Assembly: GCA_016719225.1 (NCBI GenBank)
Contig: JADKAN010000005.1
Location: forward strand, 124,001 to 188,000
Length of the DNA stretch: 64,000 nt
Origin: Flavobacteriales bacterium
GTDB lineage: Bacteria; Bacteroidota; Bacteroidia; Flavobacteriales_F; PHOS-HE28
Direction of reading: 5' to 3'
Part shown: positions 31,910 through 41,805 of the stretch, one piece after another
Position numbering within the stretch: position 1 is the first letter of the stretch
Layout of the letters: each line of letters starts with the position of its first letter
Notes under the pieces: generated by a model
Told to the model about the DNA's origin: nothing
Seen by the model: the letters and a program-made list of their open reading frames with translations, nothing else
The model's database searches: none
Made by a program: the position numbers and the translations under genes

Positions 31910-34900
31910 ATGCTGAGAACACTATGCTCGGCCACTGTCATTCTTATTTGCAGTGCCCTAAGCCTGAAAGCCCAGATCGGCTCGGGCACCCTCCAAGGAA
32001 CCGTGACTGACAAGAAGTCCTCGGAACCCCTGCCCTTCGTCTCCATTGTGGTGGAGAGCAACGGCACGCGCACCGCGGGAGGCCAGTCCGATTTCGACGG
32101 TAACTACAAGATCAGCCCGATCAGTCCGGGTACCTACGACGTAACCGTCAGCTACGTGGGCTACCAGCCCACCAAGATCACGGGCGTGGTGGTGAACAGC
32201 AACAAGATCACCTTCCAGAATTTCCAGCTCAATAGCGGGATGGAATTGGAGGGTGTTGAGGTGATCCGCTACAAAGTACCGTTGATCGAAAAGGACGGAG
32301 GTGCTTCCGGTGCCACTGTAACCCGCGACCAGATCGCCAAGATGCCCACGCGCTCAGCAACGTCCATAGCCACCACCGTGGCAGGTGCCAGTACGGCCGG
32401 TACCGGTGGAGGGGTGAGCATCCGCGGTGCACGCAGCGACAATACATATTACTATGTGGACGGCGTGAAGGTTCCAGCAGGTGCTGGCGTCGGTCTGCCA
32501 AAGAGCGCGATTGAAGAGGTACAGGTGATCACCGGCGGCGTACCAGCCAACTACGGGGACGTTACCGGTGGTGTGATCAACATCACCACCCGCGGACCCA
32601 GCCGTCAATTCTTTGGCGGCGTGGAGTATTTGACATCCGGCTATAAAGTGGGATCGGACATCACGGACATCGTTGGTTTGGACAAGTATGCCTTCAATCA
32701 AGTTGAGGCGAGCTTGAGCGGGCCTTTGTTCTTCAGGAAGGACAGCCTTGGCAAGAAGGATAAGCCCTTGCTCGGGTTTTTCATCAGCGGTCAGGCTACT
32801 GATGCTGTGGACGACAGCCCACTTTGGGGCGGTGACCTGCGGGTGAAACCCGGTGTTAGGGATCAATTGCTGGCTCAGCCCTTCCGCTTGATCCAAGGCC
32901 CGGATGGTCCTTTGGTCCGTTACAATTCGGATTATCTCCGTTCCGACGATATCGAGCAGATCGATACCCGACAGAACGCCCGCAGCCAGAGCTTGCTCGC
33001 TTCAGGGAAGATCGACATCGCCACTACGAATACGATCAACCTCACCGTGGGTGGTTCCGTGGACTTGAATAAGGATCAGAATTTCAACCGGGGTAATTCA
33101 CTGCTCAACGCGAATAACAACGGGGAATTCATCAATAATACCTGGCGCTCGTTCGTGCGGTTCACCCAGCGGTTCAACAGCCGTGAGGAAACCATCCAGG
33201 ACCATGAGACTAATGGCATAAAGAATGCATACTACTCCGTACAAGTTGACTACTCACGCCAAAACCAGAAGAGCCAGAACCAGGACCACGGCGATAACCT
33301 GTTCGATTATGGCTATCTCGGGAAGTACACCAGCACACGCATTCCCACCTACGATTTCCTCACCGGCAAACAGACCGGTTACCGCGTTGTGAACGTGAAT
33401 TTCGTGCCTGGCACACAGAACCCCGACGCCGCGGCATTTGCGGAGCAATACTTCAACTTCTTCCCGGCGAACTCCGACTTCTACACGGACTTCAACGCGG
33501 TCTCCTCCAATAATGGTCTCCTGAACGGCGATCTACCTAGTAATGTTTACGGTATGTGGAGCAATGCTGGTACGTTGAGCAACCGGTATTCCACTTACCA
33601 ACAGGACCAGATCCACATCGGCGCGAACGGCTCCGCTGATATCGGCAAGCACTCCGTGAGTATCGGTGTGGACTACGAGCAACTTACGCAGCGCAGCTAC
33701 CGCATCAACCCGGTCGGGTTGTGGGGCCGTGCCCGTGCATTGGCGGATTTCCACCTCCAGCAATTGGATTTTAGCGACTCCACACTTACGCCTGGTCCGA
33801 ACGGCATTATCTACACAAGCTATGATCGCTTGGTTGGTGCTGACCAACCCACGTTCGACTACAACTTGCGCACGGCCTTGGGACTGGATCCCAACGGTAC
33901 GGACTACATTGACGTGGACGCGCTCGACCCGTCCACGTTCTCCTTGAGCATGTTCTCCCCGGATGAACTTATTCAAGGTGGCCAAGGACTGATCAATCCC
34001 CGCAACACCAACCAAGGATTGATCAACAGCTACTATGGTTATGACTACTTGGGGAACAAGCTGACCAGCCGCCCCACGTTGGAGGACTTCTTCGACAAGA
34101 GCAGCACCTTGGGTAACGATACGGTGTACTCACGGCTGCAAGCACCGTTCCAGCCGATCTACGTGGCCGGTTACGCCATGGACAAGTTCGCCTTCGACGA
34201 CATCATCTTCAACGTAGGTGTACGTGTGGACCGTTACGATGCCAACCAGAGCGTTCTGAAGGACCCCTATCTGTGGCGACCAGCTCATACCGCCGCCGAT
34301 GCGGAGGTGCAGTCCCTGTACAATGGGAACCCACGTCCGGGTAATATCGGTGACGACTACGTGGTATACGTGAACAGTATCCAGGACCCTTCCGCGATCG
34401 TGGGCTACCGCAACGGCGACCAGTGGTATAATTCACTGGGTGAGCCTGTTCCTGATGGTTCAGTGCTGCGTCAGTCCGAGGGCATTCAGCCTTACCTCAC
34501 CGGCTACGCCAACGATCCAGCCGGCTCACTGCAAGGGTCGAAACTGCGCAAGGAAGCGTTTGAAGTGTACAACCCGAAGGTGAACGTGATGCCCCGTATC
34601 GCATTCTCCTTCCCCATCAGCGATGAGGCCGTGTTCTTTGCCCACTACGACATCCTTACCCAGCGCCCAACGGATTATAGCCGGTTGGATCTGCTGAACT
34701 ACGCCTACATCGAGAACACGAACTACGTGCTGACCAACCCCAACTTGAAGCCCACCAAGACGATCGACTACGAGCTGGGCTTCCAGCAGGTGTTGACGAA
34801 GAGTTCTTCCCTGAAGCTTTCGGCCTACTACCGTGAACTGCGTGACCAGATCCAGATCCGCAACGTGAGCAATGCTTGGCCTGTTGATTACAAGACGTAC

Positions 34901-35641
34901 GACAACATCGACTTCGGGAACGTTGTCGGATTTACCACCACGTATGATCTGCGTCGCACGAAGAACGTTTGGATGCGCGCCAGCTACACGCTGCAATTCG
35001 CAAAGGGTACTGGAAGTGATCCAAATACCACCTTCGGCCTTATCAACGCCGGCCTGCCCAACCTCCGCACTATTTTCCCCCTCAGCTTTGACCAGCGCCA
35101 CCGCTTCCAAGGCACCGTGGACTTCCGCTATGGCGAAGGCACCGACTACAATGGTCCGATGCTCTTCGGCAAGAAATTCCTGCAGCGCACCGGCGTGAAT
35201 TTCGTGGCCAACTTGGGCAGTGGTACACCGTATAGCCGGTCATCCACGATCTACAACGAGGGTGAGGGAACCGGCAGTTACAGCTTGGACGGAACGCTGA
35301 ATGGTGCAAGCCTTCCCTGGCAGTTCACCACGGACATGGTGGTGGACCGGGATATTCCACTCACGTTCGGCAAGGACAAGGGCAACAAGGCCAAGCATAG
35401 CAACCTTAACGTGTACCTCTTGGTGAGCAATGTGTTCAATACACGTGTGATCACAAGCGTTTATCGCGCAACGGGTTCTCCCACGGATGATGGTTACTTG
35501 GCATCTTCACAATACCAAGCCGATATCAATAATCACAACGACGTTCAAAGCTACCGTGACCTGTATACATTGAACGTGAACTCCCCCTACAACTTCGGCG
35601 CACCTCGCACCATCCGTCTGGGTGCAAGGTTCGACTTCTGA
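31910..35641 (+). CDS. TonB-dependent receptor (large, OAR-like)
   Basis: A 1243-aa outer-membrane protein. It has a signal peptide (LRTLCSATVILICSALSLKAQ), a carboxypeptidase-D regulatory-like domain (about residues 25-110; LQGTVTDKKSSEPLPFVSI, SDFDGNYKISPI), a plug domain (about 120-240; VSIRGARSDNTYYYVDGVKV, GVPANYGDVTGGVINITT), and a long barrel ending in IRLGARFDF. The plug motifs resemble Oar-type receptors used for large substrates or protein partners. It is followed 22 bases later by a 1370-aa secreted protein and then a PorV-like barrel in the same direction; the three probably form one operon, so the secreted protein may work with this receptor. Confidence 0.88.
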   Translation: MLRTLCSATVILICSALSLKAQIGSGTLQGTVTDKKSSEPLPFVSIVVESNGTRTAGGQSDFDGNYKISPISPGTYDVTVSYVGYQPTKITGVVVNSNKITFQNFQLNSGMELEGVEVIRYKVPLIEKDGGASGATVTRDQIAKMPTRSATSIATTVAGASTAGTGGGVSIRGARSDNTYYYVDGVKVPAGAGVGLPKSAIEEVQVITGGVPANYGDVTGGVINITTRGPSRQFFGGVEYLTSGYKVGSDITDIVGLDKYAFNQVEASLSGPLFFRKDSLGKKDKPLLGFFISGQATDAVDDSPLWGGDLRVKPGVRDQLLAQPFRLIQGPDGPLVRYNSDYLRSDDIEQIDTRQNARSQSLLASGKIDIATTNTINLTVGGSVDLNKDQNFNRGNSLLNANNNGEFINNTWRSFVRFTQRFNSREETIQDHETNGIKNAYYSVQVDYSRQNQKSQNQDHGDNLFDYGYLGKYTSTRIPTYDFLTGKQTGYRVVNVNFVPGTQNPDAAAFAEQYFNFFPANSDFYTDFNAVSSNNGLLNGDLPSNVYGMWSNAGTLSNRYSTYQQDQIHIGANGSADIGKHSVSIGVDYEQLTQRSYRINPVGLWGRARALADFHLQQLDFSDSTLTPGPNGIIYTSYDRLVGADQPTFDYNLRTALGLDPNGTDYIDVDALDPSTFSLSMFSPDELIQGGQGLINPRNTNQGLINSYYGYDYLGNKLTSRPTLEDFFDKSSTLGNDTVYSRLQAPFQPIYVAGYAMDKFAFDDIIFNVGVRVDRYDANQSVLKDPYLWRPAHTAADAEVQSLYNGNPRPGNIGDDYVVYVNSIQDPSAIVGYRNGDQWYNSLGEPVPDGSVLRQSEGIQPYLTGYANDPAGSLQGSKLRKEAFEVYNPKVNVMPRIAFSFPISDEAVFFAHYDILTQRPTDYSRLDLLNYAYIENTNYVLTNPNLKPTKTIDYELGFQQVLTKSSSLKLSAYYRELRDQIQIRNVSNAWPVDYKTYDNIDFGNVVGFTTTYDLRRTKNVWMRASYTLQFAKGTGSDPNTTFGLINAGLPNLRTIFPLSFDQRHRFQGTVDFRYGEGTDYNGPMLFGKKFLQRTGVNFVANLGSGTPYSRSSTIYNEGEGTGSYSLDGTLNGASLPWQFTTDMVVDRDIPLTFGKDKGNKAKHSNLNVYLLVSNVFNTRVITSVYRATGSPTDDGYLASSQYQADINNHNDVQSYRDLYTLNVNSPYNFGAPRTIRLGARFDF

Positions 35642-35663
35642 TATCTGAAAAGGCCCTTTTCCC

Positions 35664-38600
35664 ATGAAACACACACGCCTTCTCCCCCTTGTTGCAGCCG
35701 CGTTCGGTATGCTTGCCCTGCAGGCACGTGAAGTACCCGGTCTGCCGCATAGCAACACCCAGCCCGGAGGCTTCAGCCAGGTCGGTAGCCTGCGCGCAGC
35801 CCCATGTGCCCCTGCCACCGCGATCTCCGAACTGGACCTGAATAACGTGCGTGCCCGCATCGAGAACGGAGGAACGCTTTGGGAGAACCGCGCGCTGGGC
35901 AAAGCTGCTTATGAGGTCCCAAAGACCTTCGATAATAATGGACCGAACGCATTGTTCGCAGGTGCGCTCTGGATGGGCGGCCTTTCTCCCGATAGTATCC
36001 TGAAGTTGGCGGCGGTGCGCTTCCGGCAAGTGGGTAACGACTATTACCCTGGTCCTTTGACCGCGTTCGATACCATCACCCATACCGGTGATGCATCAAC
36101 GGATGCCATCCAGTGCAACAAGTACGATAAGATGTTTAAGACCATGCGCGTGGATGCGGCTAAACAATCCGCGTACTACACGTGTTTGGCGAATCCCGAC
36201 TGTAATACCAACGTTGATTTTCCGGGGTATTCAACCCCCGCATATTTCTTCAATTGGCCTGCGAATGGGGATCCGTCAGTTGGACAGGATTACAACTTAG
36301 CACCATATTTTGATGCTCCTGGAAGTGAGCAGGATGTGTATGATCCCGAGAATGGCGATTATCCCGGTTATGATCTACAGGGCATCATTGATTGCAAGTC
36401 CAAGAAACGTACGGACGCAATACCCTTGTTCGGCGACCAGAACATCTGGTGGGTATTCAACGACAAAGGCAATGCACACACCGAGTCCGGTGGGCAGCCC
36501 ATCGGCATGGAGATCCGTGCCCAAGCCTTCGAATTCAGCACGAACGATGAAGTGAACAACATGTCCTTCTATAACTATGTGCTGATCAACCAAGGTACCC
36601 AAACCTTGTACAAGACCTACTTTGGTCAGTGGGTGGACGTGGACCTCGGCGGTGCCAATGATGACTATGTGGGATGCGACGTTAAGCGTGGATTGGGTTA
36701 TGGCTACAACGGCGACCCGGTGGATGAAGATTTCCAGGGTAATCCTGGATACGGTGGCCCTAATCCGCCACCCCCTGCAGTAGGTGTGGACTTCTTTGAA
36801 GGACCTTATCAGGATGCGGACAACTTCGACAATCCGTTGACGACCGATTGTCAGATCGCGCGCGATCAGGGTGGTATTCCTTATTCGGGCATCGGTATCG
36901 GCTACGGTGACGGTGTGCCGGATAACGAGCGATTCGGTATGCGTGCCTTCGTCTATCACAACAACACCGGCGGTCCTACGGGAGACCCGAGCTCTGCCAT
37001 CGCGTATTACAACTTCCTACGTGGTATCTGGGGTGACAACACGCCGATGACATACGGGGGCACCGGCTATAGCCCGGGTGGCGGCGGTATCCGCGCCAAC
37101 TACATGTTCCCGGGTGTATCGGACGAAGTGGGTTGGGGCACAGGTTGTGTGCCACAACCGAACTGGGACGAGGTTACAGCAGGCAACGCTCCGGCTGACC
37201 GTCGTTTCATCCAAAGTGCCGGGCCCTTCACCTTGGAGCCGGGTCAGTTCAACAACATCACGGTGGGTGTGGTCTGGGCGCGCGCCAGCACCGGCAATGT
37301 GCAAAGCAGCGTAACGGCCATGCTTCGCGCCGACGACAAGGCCCAATCCCTGTTCGATAACTGCTTCAAGATCCTCAATGGACCGGACGCACCGGACCTC
37401 ACCATCCAAGAGTTGGACAAGGAGCTGATCCTGTACATCTCGAACCCGCAGGGCAGCAATAACTTCAACGAGGATTATTCAGAATTGGATGCCACCATCC
37501 CTGCAACCGATACTGCTGGCGTTCCGAACAACCGGTTATACCGCTTCCAAGGTTACCAGATCTTCCAGTTGAAGAATGGTGATGTAAAAGCCGACCAGCT
37601 CCTGGATCCGGACTATGCCCGCTTGGTAGCACAAGTGGACGTGCGCGATACCGTTGGCCAATTGATCAACTGGTACCAGGATCCCGCTTTGGGTGTGGCT
37701 GTGCCGAAAGAAATGGTGAACGGTCAGGATACGGGCATCGTACACTCGTTCCGTATCCGTTCCGACAAGTTCACCCTATCGGATCCTTCGTTGAAGAACT
37801 TCCAGTCGTACTACTTCATGGCCATCGCTTATGGCTACAACAATTACCAGGACTTCGAGCAGAATATTCAAGGTGCTACGGGTCAACCTTATCCTTACTT
37901 GGCAGGTCGTAAGTCGCCAACGGGTTCCATCAGGGCGGTGTTGGGGATCCCGCACAAAGCGGAGATCGAGAACGGCGGAACGACCATTAACGCGCAATAC
38001 GGTGACGGCTTCCAGATCACACGTATCGAAGGCCAAGGCAATGGTGGGCAACGGATCGAACTCCAGCCTTCCACGCTGGACGGCATCTTGGCATCACCCG
38101 ACAGCCGCTTGGATGAGCTGAAGTATACCCAAGGACTGGGTCCGGTCGGCATTAAGGTGGTGGACCCCCTGAAGGTGCCCAACGGCAACTTCGAACTGTG
38201 GATCAAGGACACCACGAGCATTCCGATCCCAACGGCGCCTATTACCTACAAACGCCTGCAGGACGCGTATTGGATGTTGGTGCATTTAACGGACAACCCG
38301 ACCAGTGCGGATACGGTGTACTCCACACGTTCGATCCAGGTACAGAACGAGGACATCATCCCGCAATGGGGTATCTCGATCACCATCACACAGACGTTGT
38401 ACACAGCCGAACGTTTCACCAATTTCCTCGGAAGCGCCAAACAGGTAAGCAGTCCGGATTGGTACGCCGGTATACCGGACGCGGAAGGCGAATTGATCCA
38501 GAACTGGATCCGCGCTGGTCAATCAGTGGACGACGTTCTGGACTACCCTGATTACCCGGGTGTCGACCCCGACCAGCAGTATGAAAAAGTGCTTGGAGGA

Positions 38601-39776
38601 ACGTGGGCACCATGGCAACTTGTTGGTGATACGTTGGTGCAACCAGGTGCTCTGGAAACCATCATCCGCAATACACAGACAAACACCAACATCAAGGATA
38701 TTCCGAGCATTCAGGTGGTATTCACCCAGGACAAGAGCAAGTGGACCCGGTGTATCGTTGTAGAGGAAAGCGATGCACCCCAGTTCACCATTCCGGCGAA
38801 CACTAAGAAGCTGCACTTGCGCGAACGGCCCAGTGTGGACAAGAACGGTAGGGCAGCGGGTACGTCCGGTGCGAACGATACGGAAGCCAACTTGGTCAAT
38901 GCTACCGGAATGAGCTGGTTCCCCGGGTATGCCGTTGATGCCGAGACCGGAGAGCGCCTGAACATGTTCTTCGGAGAGAACAGCTTCTTGGGCGGTGGTA
39001 TCGGGAACGACATGCTTTGGAACCCTACCGACCAGTTGTATAACAACGGCCTGTCGCCGGTTTTCGGTGGCCAACATTGGATCTACGTGTGTTATAACGT
39101 CCGCCGTATCACCCCAGCAGCGCTCGCATTGAACCGTATGCCCCAATACGACCAAGGTGCCTTCGCACGCCAAGCCATGAGCAGCAGCACCACCATTCCA
39201 AACGTATATGGTGCTGTGGGCTGGGTGGGTTCAGGTCTCTTGAATCCCGGTATGTCCATGAAGAGCCCTGAGGATGGCTTGGTGCCTTCCGAATTGCGTT
39301 TGCGCATGGATGTGAACAAGCCTTACAACCTGTATGCGGATCCGTACCCGGGTTATGAGCCTTCCATCAATCCGCAGCGCAACGGCGGTTTGCCTCTCTA
39401 TAGCTTCAATACGGGAGACCGATCCCCGGTCAGCAATGTGACGGAAGTGGGGCAGAACGGCTTAGAGCTCATCGGAGTTGTGCCCAACCCTTACTATGCT
39501 TACAGCGGTTATGAGACCGGGCGCTTGGACAACCGGGTGAAATTCATCAACCTGCCGAGGACGTGCACGGTAAGCATCTACACTGTAAGCGGTACGCTTG
39601 TGCGCAAGTACAGCAAGGACAACGAGCTTACCTATCTCGATTGGGACTTGAAGAACAACTACAACGTGCCCATCTCGGGCGGTACCTACTTGATCCATGT
39701 GAATGCACCCGGCCTGGGCGAACGCGTGATCAAGTGGTTCGGCGTGATCCGACCCATCGACTTGCAGAACTTCTGA
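35664..39776 (+). CDS. Large secreted protein with T9SS-type C-terminal domain
   Basis: A 1370-aa exported protein: signal peptide (MKHTRLLPLVAAAFGMLALQA), then a conserved Bacteroidota N-terminal module (LDLNNVRARIENGGTLWEN, FAGALWMGGLSPD). Residues 160-260 hold Asp/Gly/Pro-rich stretches such as YDPENGDYPGYD and a DQNIWWVFND segment; more beta-rich repeats follow. The end (LELIGVVPNPYYAYSGYE ... VSIYTVSGTLVRKYSKD ... GGTYLIHV) is an Ig-like FlgD/T9SS type A-like sorting domain. The part around 36180-36400 is AT-richer than the rest. Middle gene of the receptor - secreted protein - PorV-like trio. Biochemical function unknown. Confidence 0.8.
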   Translation: MKHTRLLPLVAAAFGMLALQAREVPGLPHSNTQPGGFSQVGSLRAAPCAPATAISELDLNNVRARIENGGTLWENRALGKAAYEVPKTFDNNGPNALFAGALWMGGLSPDSILKLAAVRFRQVGNDYYPGPLTAFDTITHTGDASTDAIQCNKYDKMFKTMRVDAAKQSAYYTCLANPDCNTNVDFPGYSTPAYFFNWPANGDPSVGQDYNLAPYFDAPGSEQDVYDPENGDYPGYDLQGIIDCKSKKRTDAIPLFGDQNIWWVFNDKGNAHTESGGQPIGMEIRAQAFEFSTNDEVNNMSFYNYVLINQGTQTLYKTYFGQWVDVDLGGANDDYVGCDVKRGLGYGYNGDPVDEDFQGNPGYGGPNPPPPAVGVDFFEGPYQDADNFDNPLTTDCQIARDQGGIPYSGIGIGYGDGVPDNERFGMRAFVYHNNTGGPTGDPSSAIAYYNFLRGIWGDNTPMTYGGTGYSPGGGGIRANYMFPGVSDEVGWGTGCVPQPNWDEVTAGNAPADRRFIQSAGPFTLEPGQFNNITVGVVWARASTGNVQSSVTAMLRADDKAQSLFDNCFKILNGPDAPDLTIQELDKELILYISNPQGSNNFNEDYSELDATIPATDTAGVPNNRLYRFQGYQIFQLKNGDVKADQLLDPDYARLVAQVDVRDTVGQLINWYQDPALGVAVPKEMVNGQDTGIVHSFRIRSDKFTLSDPSLKNFQSYYFMAIAYGYNNYQDFEQNIQGATGQPYPYLAGRKSPTGSIRAVLGIPHKAEIENGGTTINAQYGDGFQITRIEGQGNGGQRIELQPSTLDGILASPDSRLDELKYTQGLGPVGIKVVDPLKVPNGNFELWIKDTTSIPIPTAPITYKRLQDAYWMLVHLTDNPTSADTVYSTRSIQVQNEDIIPQWGISITITQTLYTAERFTNFLGSAKQVSSPDWYAGIPDAEGELIQNWIRAGQSVDDVLDYPDYPGVDPDQQYEKVLGGTWAPWQLVGDTLVQPGALETIIRNTQTNTNIKDIPSIQVVFTQDKSKWTRCIVVEESDAPQFTIPANTKKLHLRERPSVDKNGRAAGTSGANDTEANLVNATGMSWFPGYAVDAETGERLNMFFGENSFLGGGIGNDMLWNPTDQLYNNGLSPVFGGQHWIYVCYNVRRITPAALALNRMPQYDQGAFARQAMSSSTTIPNVYGAVGWVGSGLLNPGMSMKSPEDGLVPSELRLRMDVNKPYNLYADPYPGYEPSINPQRNGGLPLYSFNTGDRSPVSNVTEVGQNGLELIGVVPNPYYAYSGYETGRLDNRVKFINLPRTCTVSIYTVSGTLVRKYSKDNELTYLDWDLKNNYNVPISGGTYLIHVNAPGLGERVIKWFGVIRPIDLQNF

Positions 39777-39807
39777 TCCCACCGGTGCCACGATAATGCC
39801 ACACAGC

Positions 39808-40863
39808 ATGAACAAGATCTTTAAACTTTCGAGGATTTCGGCCGCAGCGGGGATGGCTCTTATGGCTTCCGGAGTGATGGCTGGTAATCCCGACCGTGCC
39901 GGTGGTGCCGGTGCAACACAACTCCTGGTGAACCCTTGGGCCCGCAGCAATGGGTGGTCCATGGCGAACACCGCGACGCTGAACGGGGCGGAAAGCCTTT
40001 TCGGGAACGTAGCGGGCCTCGCGCACATCCATAAGACGGAGATCCTCTTCAGCAGCACGCGCTGGTTGGAAGGAAGTGGCGTGAAGATCAATTCCGTGGG
40101 CTTCGGACAAAAGCTGGGTGAAAGTGGTGTTATCGGTATCAGTGCCACTACCTTCGGTTTCGGTGACCTGCCCGTTACCACTATCGATCAGCCCGAAGGC
40201 GGTCTTGGAACATTCAGCCCCACACAGGCGAACATCGGCGTGGCCTATTCCAAGGCTTTCTCCAACAGCATCTATGGTGGACTGTTGTTGCGTGTGGTGT
40301 CCGAATCCATCGCTAACGTGCGCACCTCCGGCGTTGCTTTCGATGCCGGTATCCAGTATGTTACCGGTCCTACCGACAACATCCACTTCGGTATCGCACT
40401 GAAGAACGTAGGTCCCGCAATGAGCTTCAAAGGGGATGGTCTTGCCGTGCAAGGTCTGCTTACGGGCGGGGCCAACACCCTCACCTTGGAACAGCGCTCG
40501 GCCGATTTCGAGTTGCCCTCAATGATGAACATCGGCGTAGCGTACGATTTCAACATCAGTGAGCTGAACCGTGTTACCGTGGCAGGGACCTTCATTTCCA
40601 ATTCCTTCACGAAGGACCAGTTCGTTGTCGGCGCGGAATATGCATTCAAGAAAATGTTCCATGTACGCGGCGGATATCTCTATGAAAAGGATGTGACCGA
40701 CGATACCAAGCGCGAAACGGTGTTCACCGGGCCTAGTGCTGGTGTCAGCATCGACCTGCCGTTCGGTGATGAGAAGAAAAGCGCCGTTGCCATCGATTAT
40801 GGCTATCGCGCTACCGATCCGTTCAGCGGTGTGCACAGCATCGGCTTACGCCTGAGCCTCTGA
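39808..40863 (+). CDS. PorV/PorQ family outer-membrane protein
   Basis: A 351-aa outer-membrane barrel. Signal peptide, then the NPDRAGGAGATQLLVNPWARSNG opening and FGNVAGLAHIHKTEILFSST, patterns of the PorV/PorQ family (14-strand FadL-like barrels). PorV shuttles T9SS cargo from the translocon to the attachment complex. A dedicated copy directly after a large T9SS-type cargo gene suggests a partner for that protein rather than the housekeeping PorV. ATG 39808 chosen for the compact signal peptide; ATG 39796 adds four residues. A 12-bp hairpin follows at 40884-40911. Confidence 0.85.
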   Translation: MNKIFKLSRISAAAGMALMASGVMAGNPDRAGGAGATQLLVNPWARSNGWSMANTATLNGAESLFGNVAGLAHIHKTEILFSSTRWLEGSGVKINSVGFGQKLGESGVIGISATTFGFGDLPVTTIDQPEGGLGTFSPTQANIGVAYSKAFSNSIYGGLLLRVVSESIANVRTSGVAFDAGIQYVTGPTDNIHFGIALKNVGPAMSFKGDGLAVQGLLTGGANTLTLEQRSADFELPSMMNIGVAYDFNISELNRVTVAGTFISNSFTKDQFVVGAEYAFKKMFHVRGGYLYEKDVTDDTKRETVFTGPSAGVSIDLPFGDEKKSAVAIDYGYRATDPFSGVHSIGLRLSL

Positions 40864-40876
40864 GCACTTTAGTCCC

Positions 40877-40884
40877 TATCTTTG
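40877..40884 (+). promoter_or_regulatory. Probable -7 element (TATCTTTG) for greA
   Basis: An exact TAnnTTTG match. Its last G is the first base of the 12-bp hairpin, so a transcript starting here would begin inside the left arm of that hairpin. Confidence 0.5.
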
Positions 40885-40911
40885 GAAAAGGACCCGTATG
40901 GGTCCTTTTCC
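40884..40911 (+). terminator. Perfect 12-bp hairpin between porV-like gene and greA
   Basis: GGAAAAGGACCC/GGGTCCTTTTCC with loop GTAT. The right arm contains TTTT, so it can act as a terminator for the upstream operon in both directions; it also overlaps the presumed greA start region, where it could act as a leader structure. Confidence 0.7.
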
Positions 40912-40938
40912 GCATTTCACCCCAATACCCCAGTGGCC

Positions 40939-41412
40939 ATGAGCGCTACGGCCTATTACACCGAAGAAGGTCTTAAGAAGTTGCAGGACGAGCTTCACAA
41001 GCTGAAGACCGTGGACCGCCCGCACATCAGTAAACAGATCGCTGAGGCTCGCGACAAGGGCGACTTGAGCGAGAATGCAGAATACCACGCTGCCAAGGAG
41101 GACCAGGGTTTGCTTGAAGCCCGGATCGCCAAGATGGAAGCCGTGCTGTCCAGTGCACGGATCGTGGATCCCGATCAGGTGGACACCGACAAGGTGTACA
41201 TTCATTGCACCGTGAAAGTGCGTCAACCACAAAGCGGTGCAGAACGGAATTTCACCCTCGTTGCTGAAACAGAGGCGGACATCAAGACCGGCAAGATCAG
41301 TGTGACCTCACCCATCGGGAAGGGTTTACTTGGGAAGAAGGTGGGTGAGAAGGCCGACATCACCACACCCGCCGGTACCACGCACTTCGAAGTCTTGGAG
41401 ATCACCCGCTGA
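40939..41412 (+). CDS. greA: Transcription elongation factor GreA
   Basis: A 157-aa protein, close to E. coli GreA (158). The N-terminal coiled coil (YYTEEGLKKLQDELHKLK ... ISKQIAEARDKGDLSENAEYHAAKEDQ) carries the acidic tip residues D and E (KGDLSENAEY) that stimulate RNA cleavage by backtracked RNA polymerase. The C-terminal FKBP-like domain follows (SVTSPIGKGLLGKKVGEKADI). The ATG at 40939 gives the standard GreA N-terminus. The stop overlaps the HIT gene start (TGATG at 41410). The leader contains a strong hairpin. Confidence 0.96.
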   Translation: MSATAYYTEEGLKKLQDELHKLKTVDRPHISKQIAEARDKGDLSENAEYHAAKEDQGLLEARIAKMEAVLSSARIVDPDQVDTDKVYIHCTVKVRQPQSGAERNFTLVAETEADIKTGKISVTSPIGKGLLGKKVGEKADITTPAGTTHFEVLEITR

Positions 41413-41801
41413 TGCCGAGCATCTTCACCCGTATCATCCGTGGTGAGATCCCGTGCCATAAAGTGGGGGAGGACGAGCGCTTTCTCGCTTTCCTCGACAT
41501 CAGTCCCCTGCGTGAAGGGCATACGCTGGTGATACCGAAACTGGAAGTGGACAAATTCTTCGACCTGCCCGTGGACGTGCTGTCGGGCATCATGCCGTTC
41601 GCGCAGGAGGTGGCAGCGCGCATCGCCAAAGTGGTGCCCTGTGATCGCATCGGGGTGAGCGTGGTGGGGCTGGAAGTGCCGCATGCGCATGTCCATCTCA
41701 TCCCGATCGATTCGGTCTACGACATGGATTTCTCCAAGCCGAAGCTGAAGTTGACACAGGACGCGTTCGCCGCCATTGCGAAGCGTATCCGCGAGGCGTG
41801 A
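41412..41801 (+). CDS. HIT family protein (nucleotide hydrolase/transferase)
   Basis: A 129-aa histidine-triad protein. The HIT motif is HAHVHLIP (HxHxHxx), near residue 96, preceded by SIFTRIIRGEIPCHKV and LAFLDISPLREGHTLVIPK, typical of the HINT branch that hydrolyses AMP-linked substrates. The start overlaps the greA stop by one base. It converges with ruvC, leaving four bases between the stops. Confidence 0.95.
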   Translation: MPSIFTRIIRGEIPCHKVGEDERFLAFLDISPLREGHTLVIPKLEVDKFFDLPVDVLSGIMPFAQEVAARIAKVVPCDRIGVSVVGLEVPHAHVHLIPIDSVYDMDFSKPKLKLTQDAFAAIAKRIREA

Positions 41802-41805
41802 TCCA

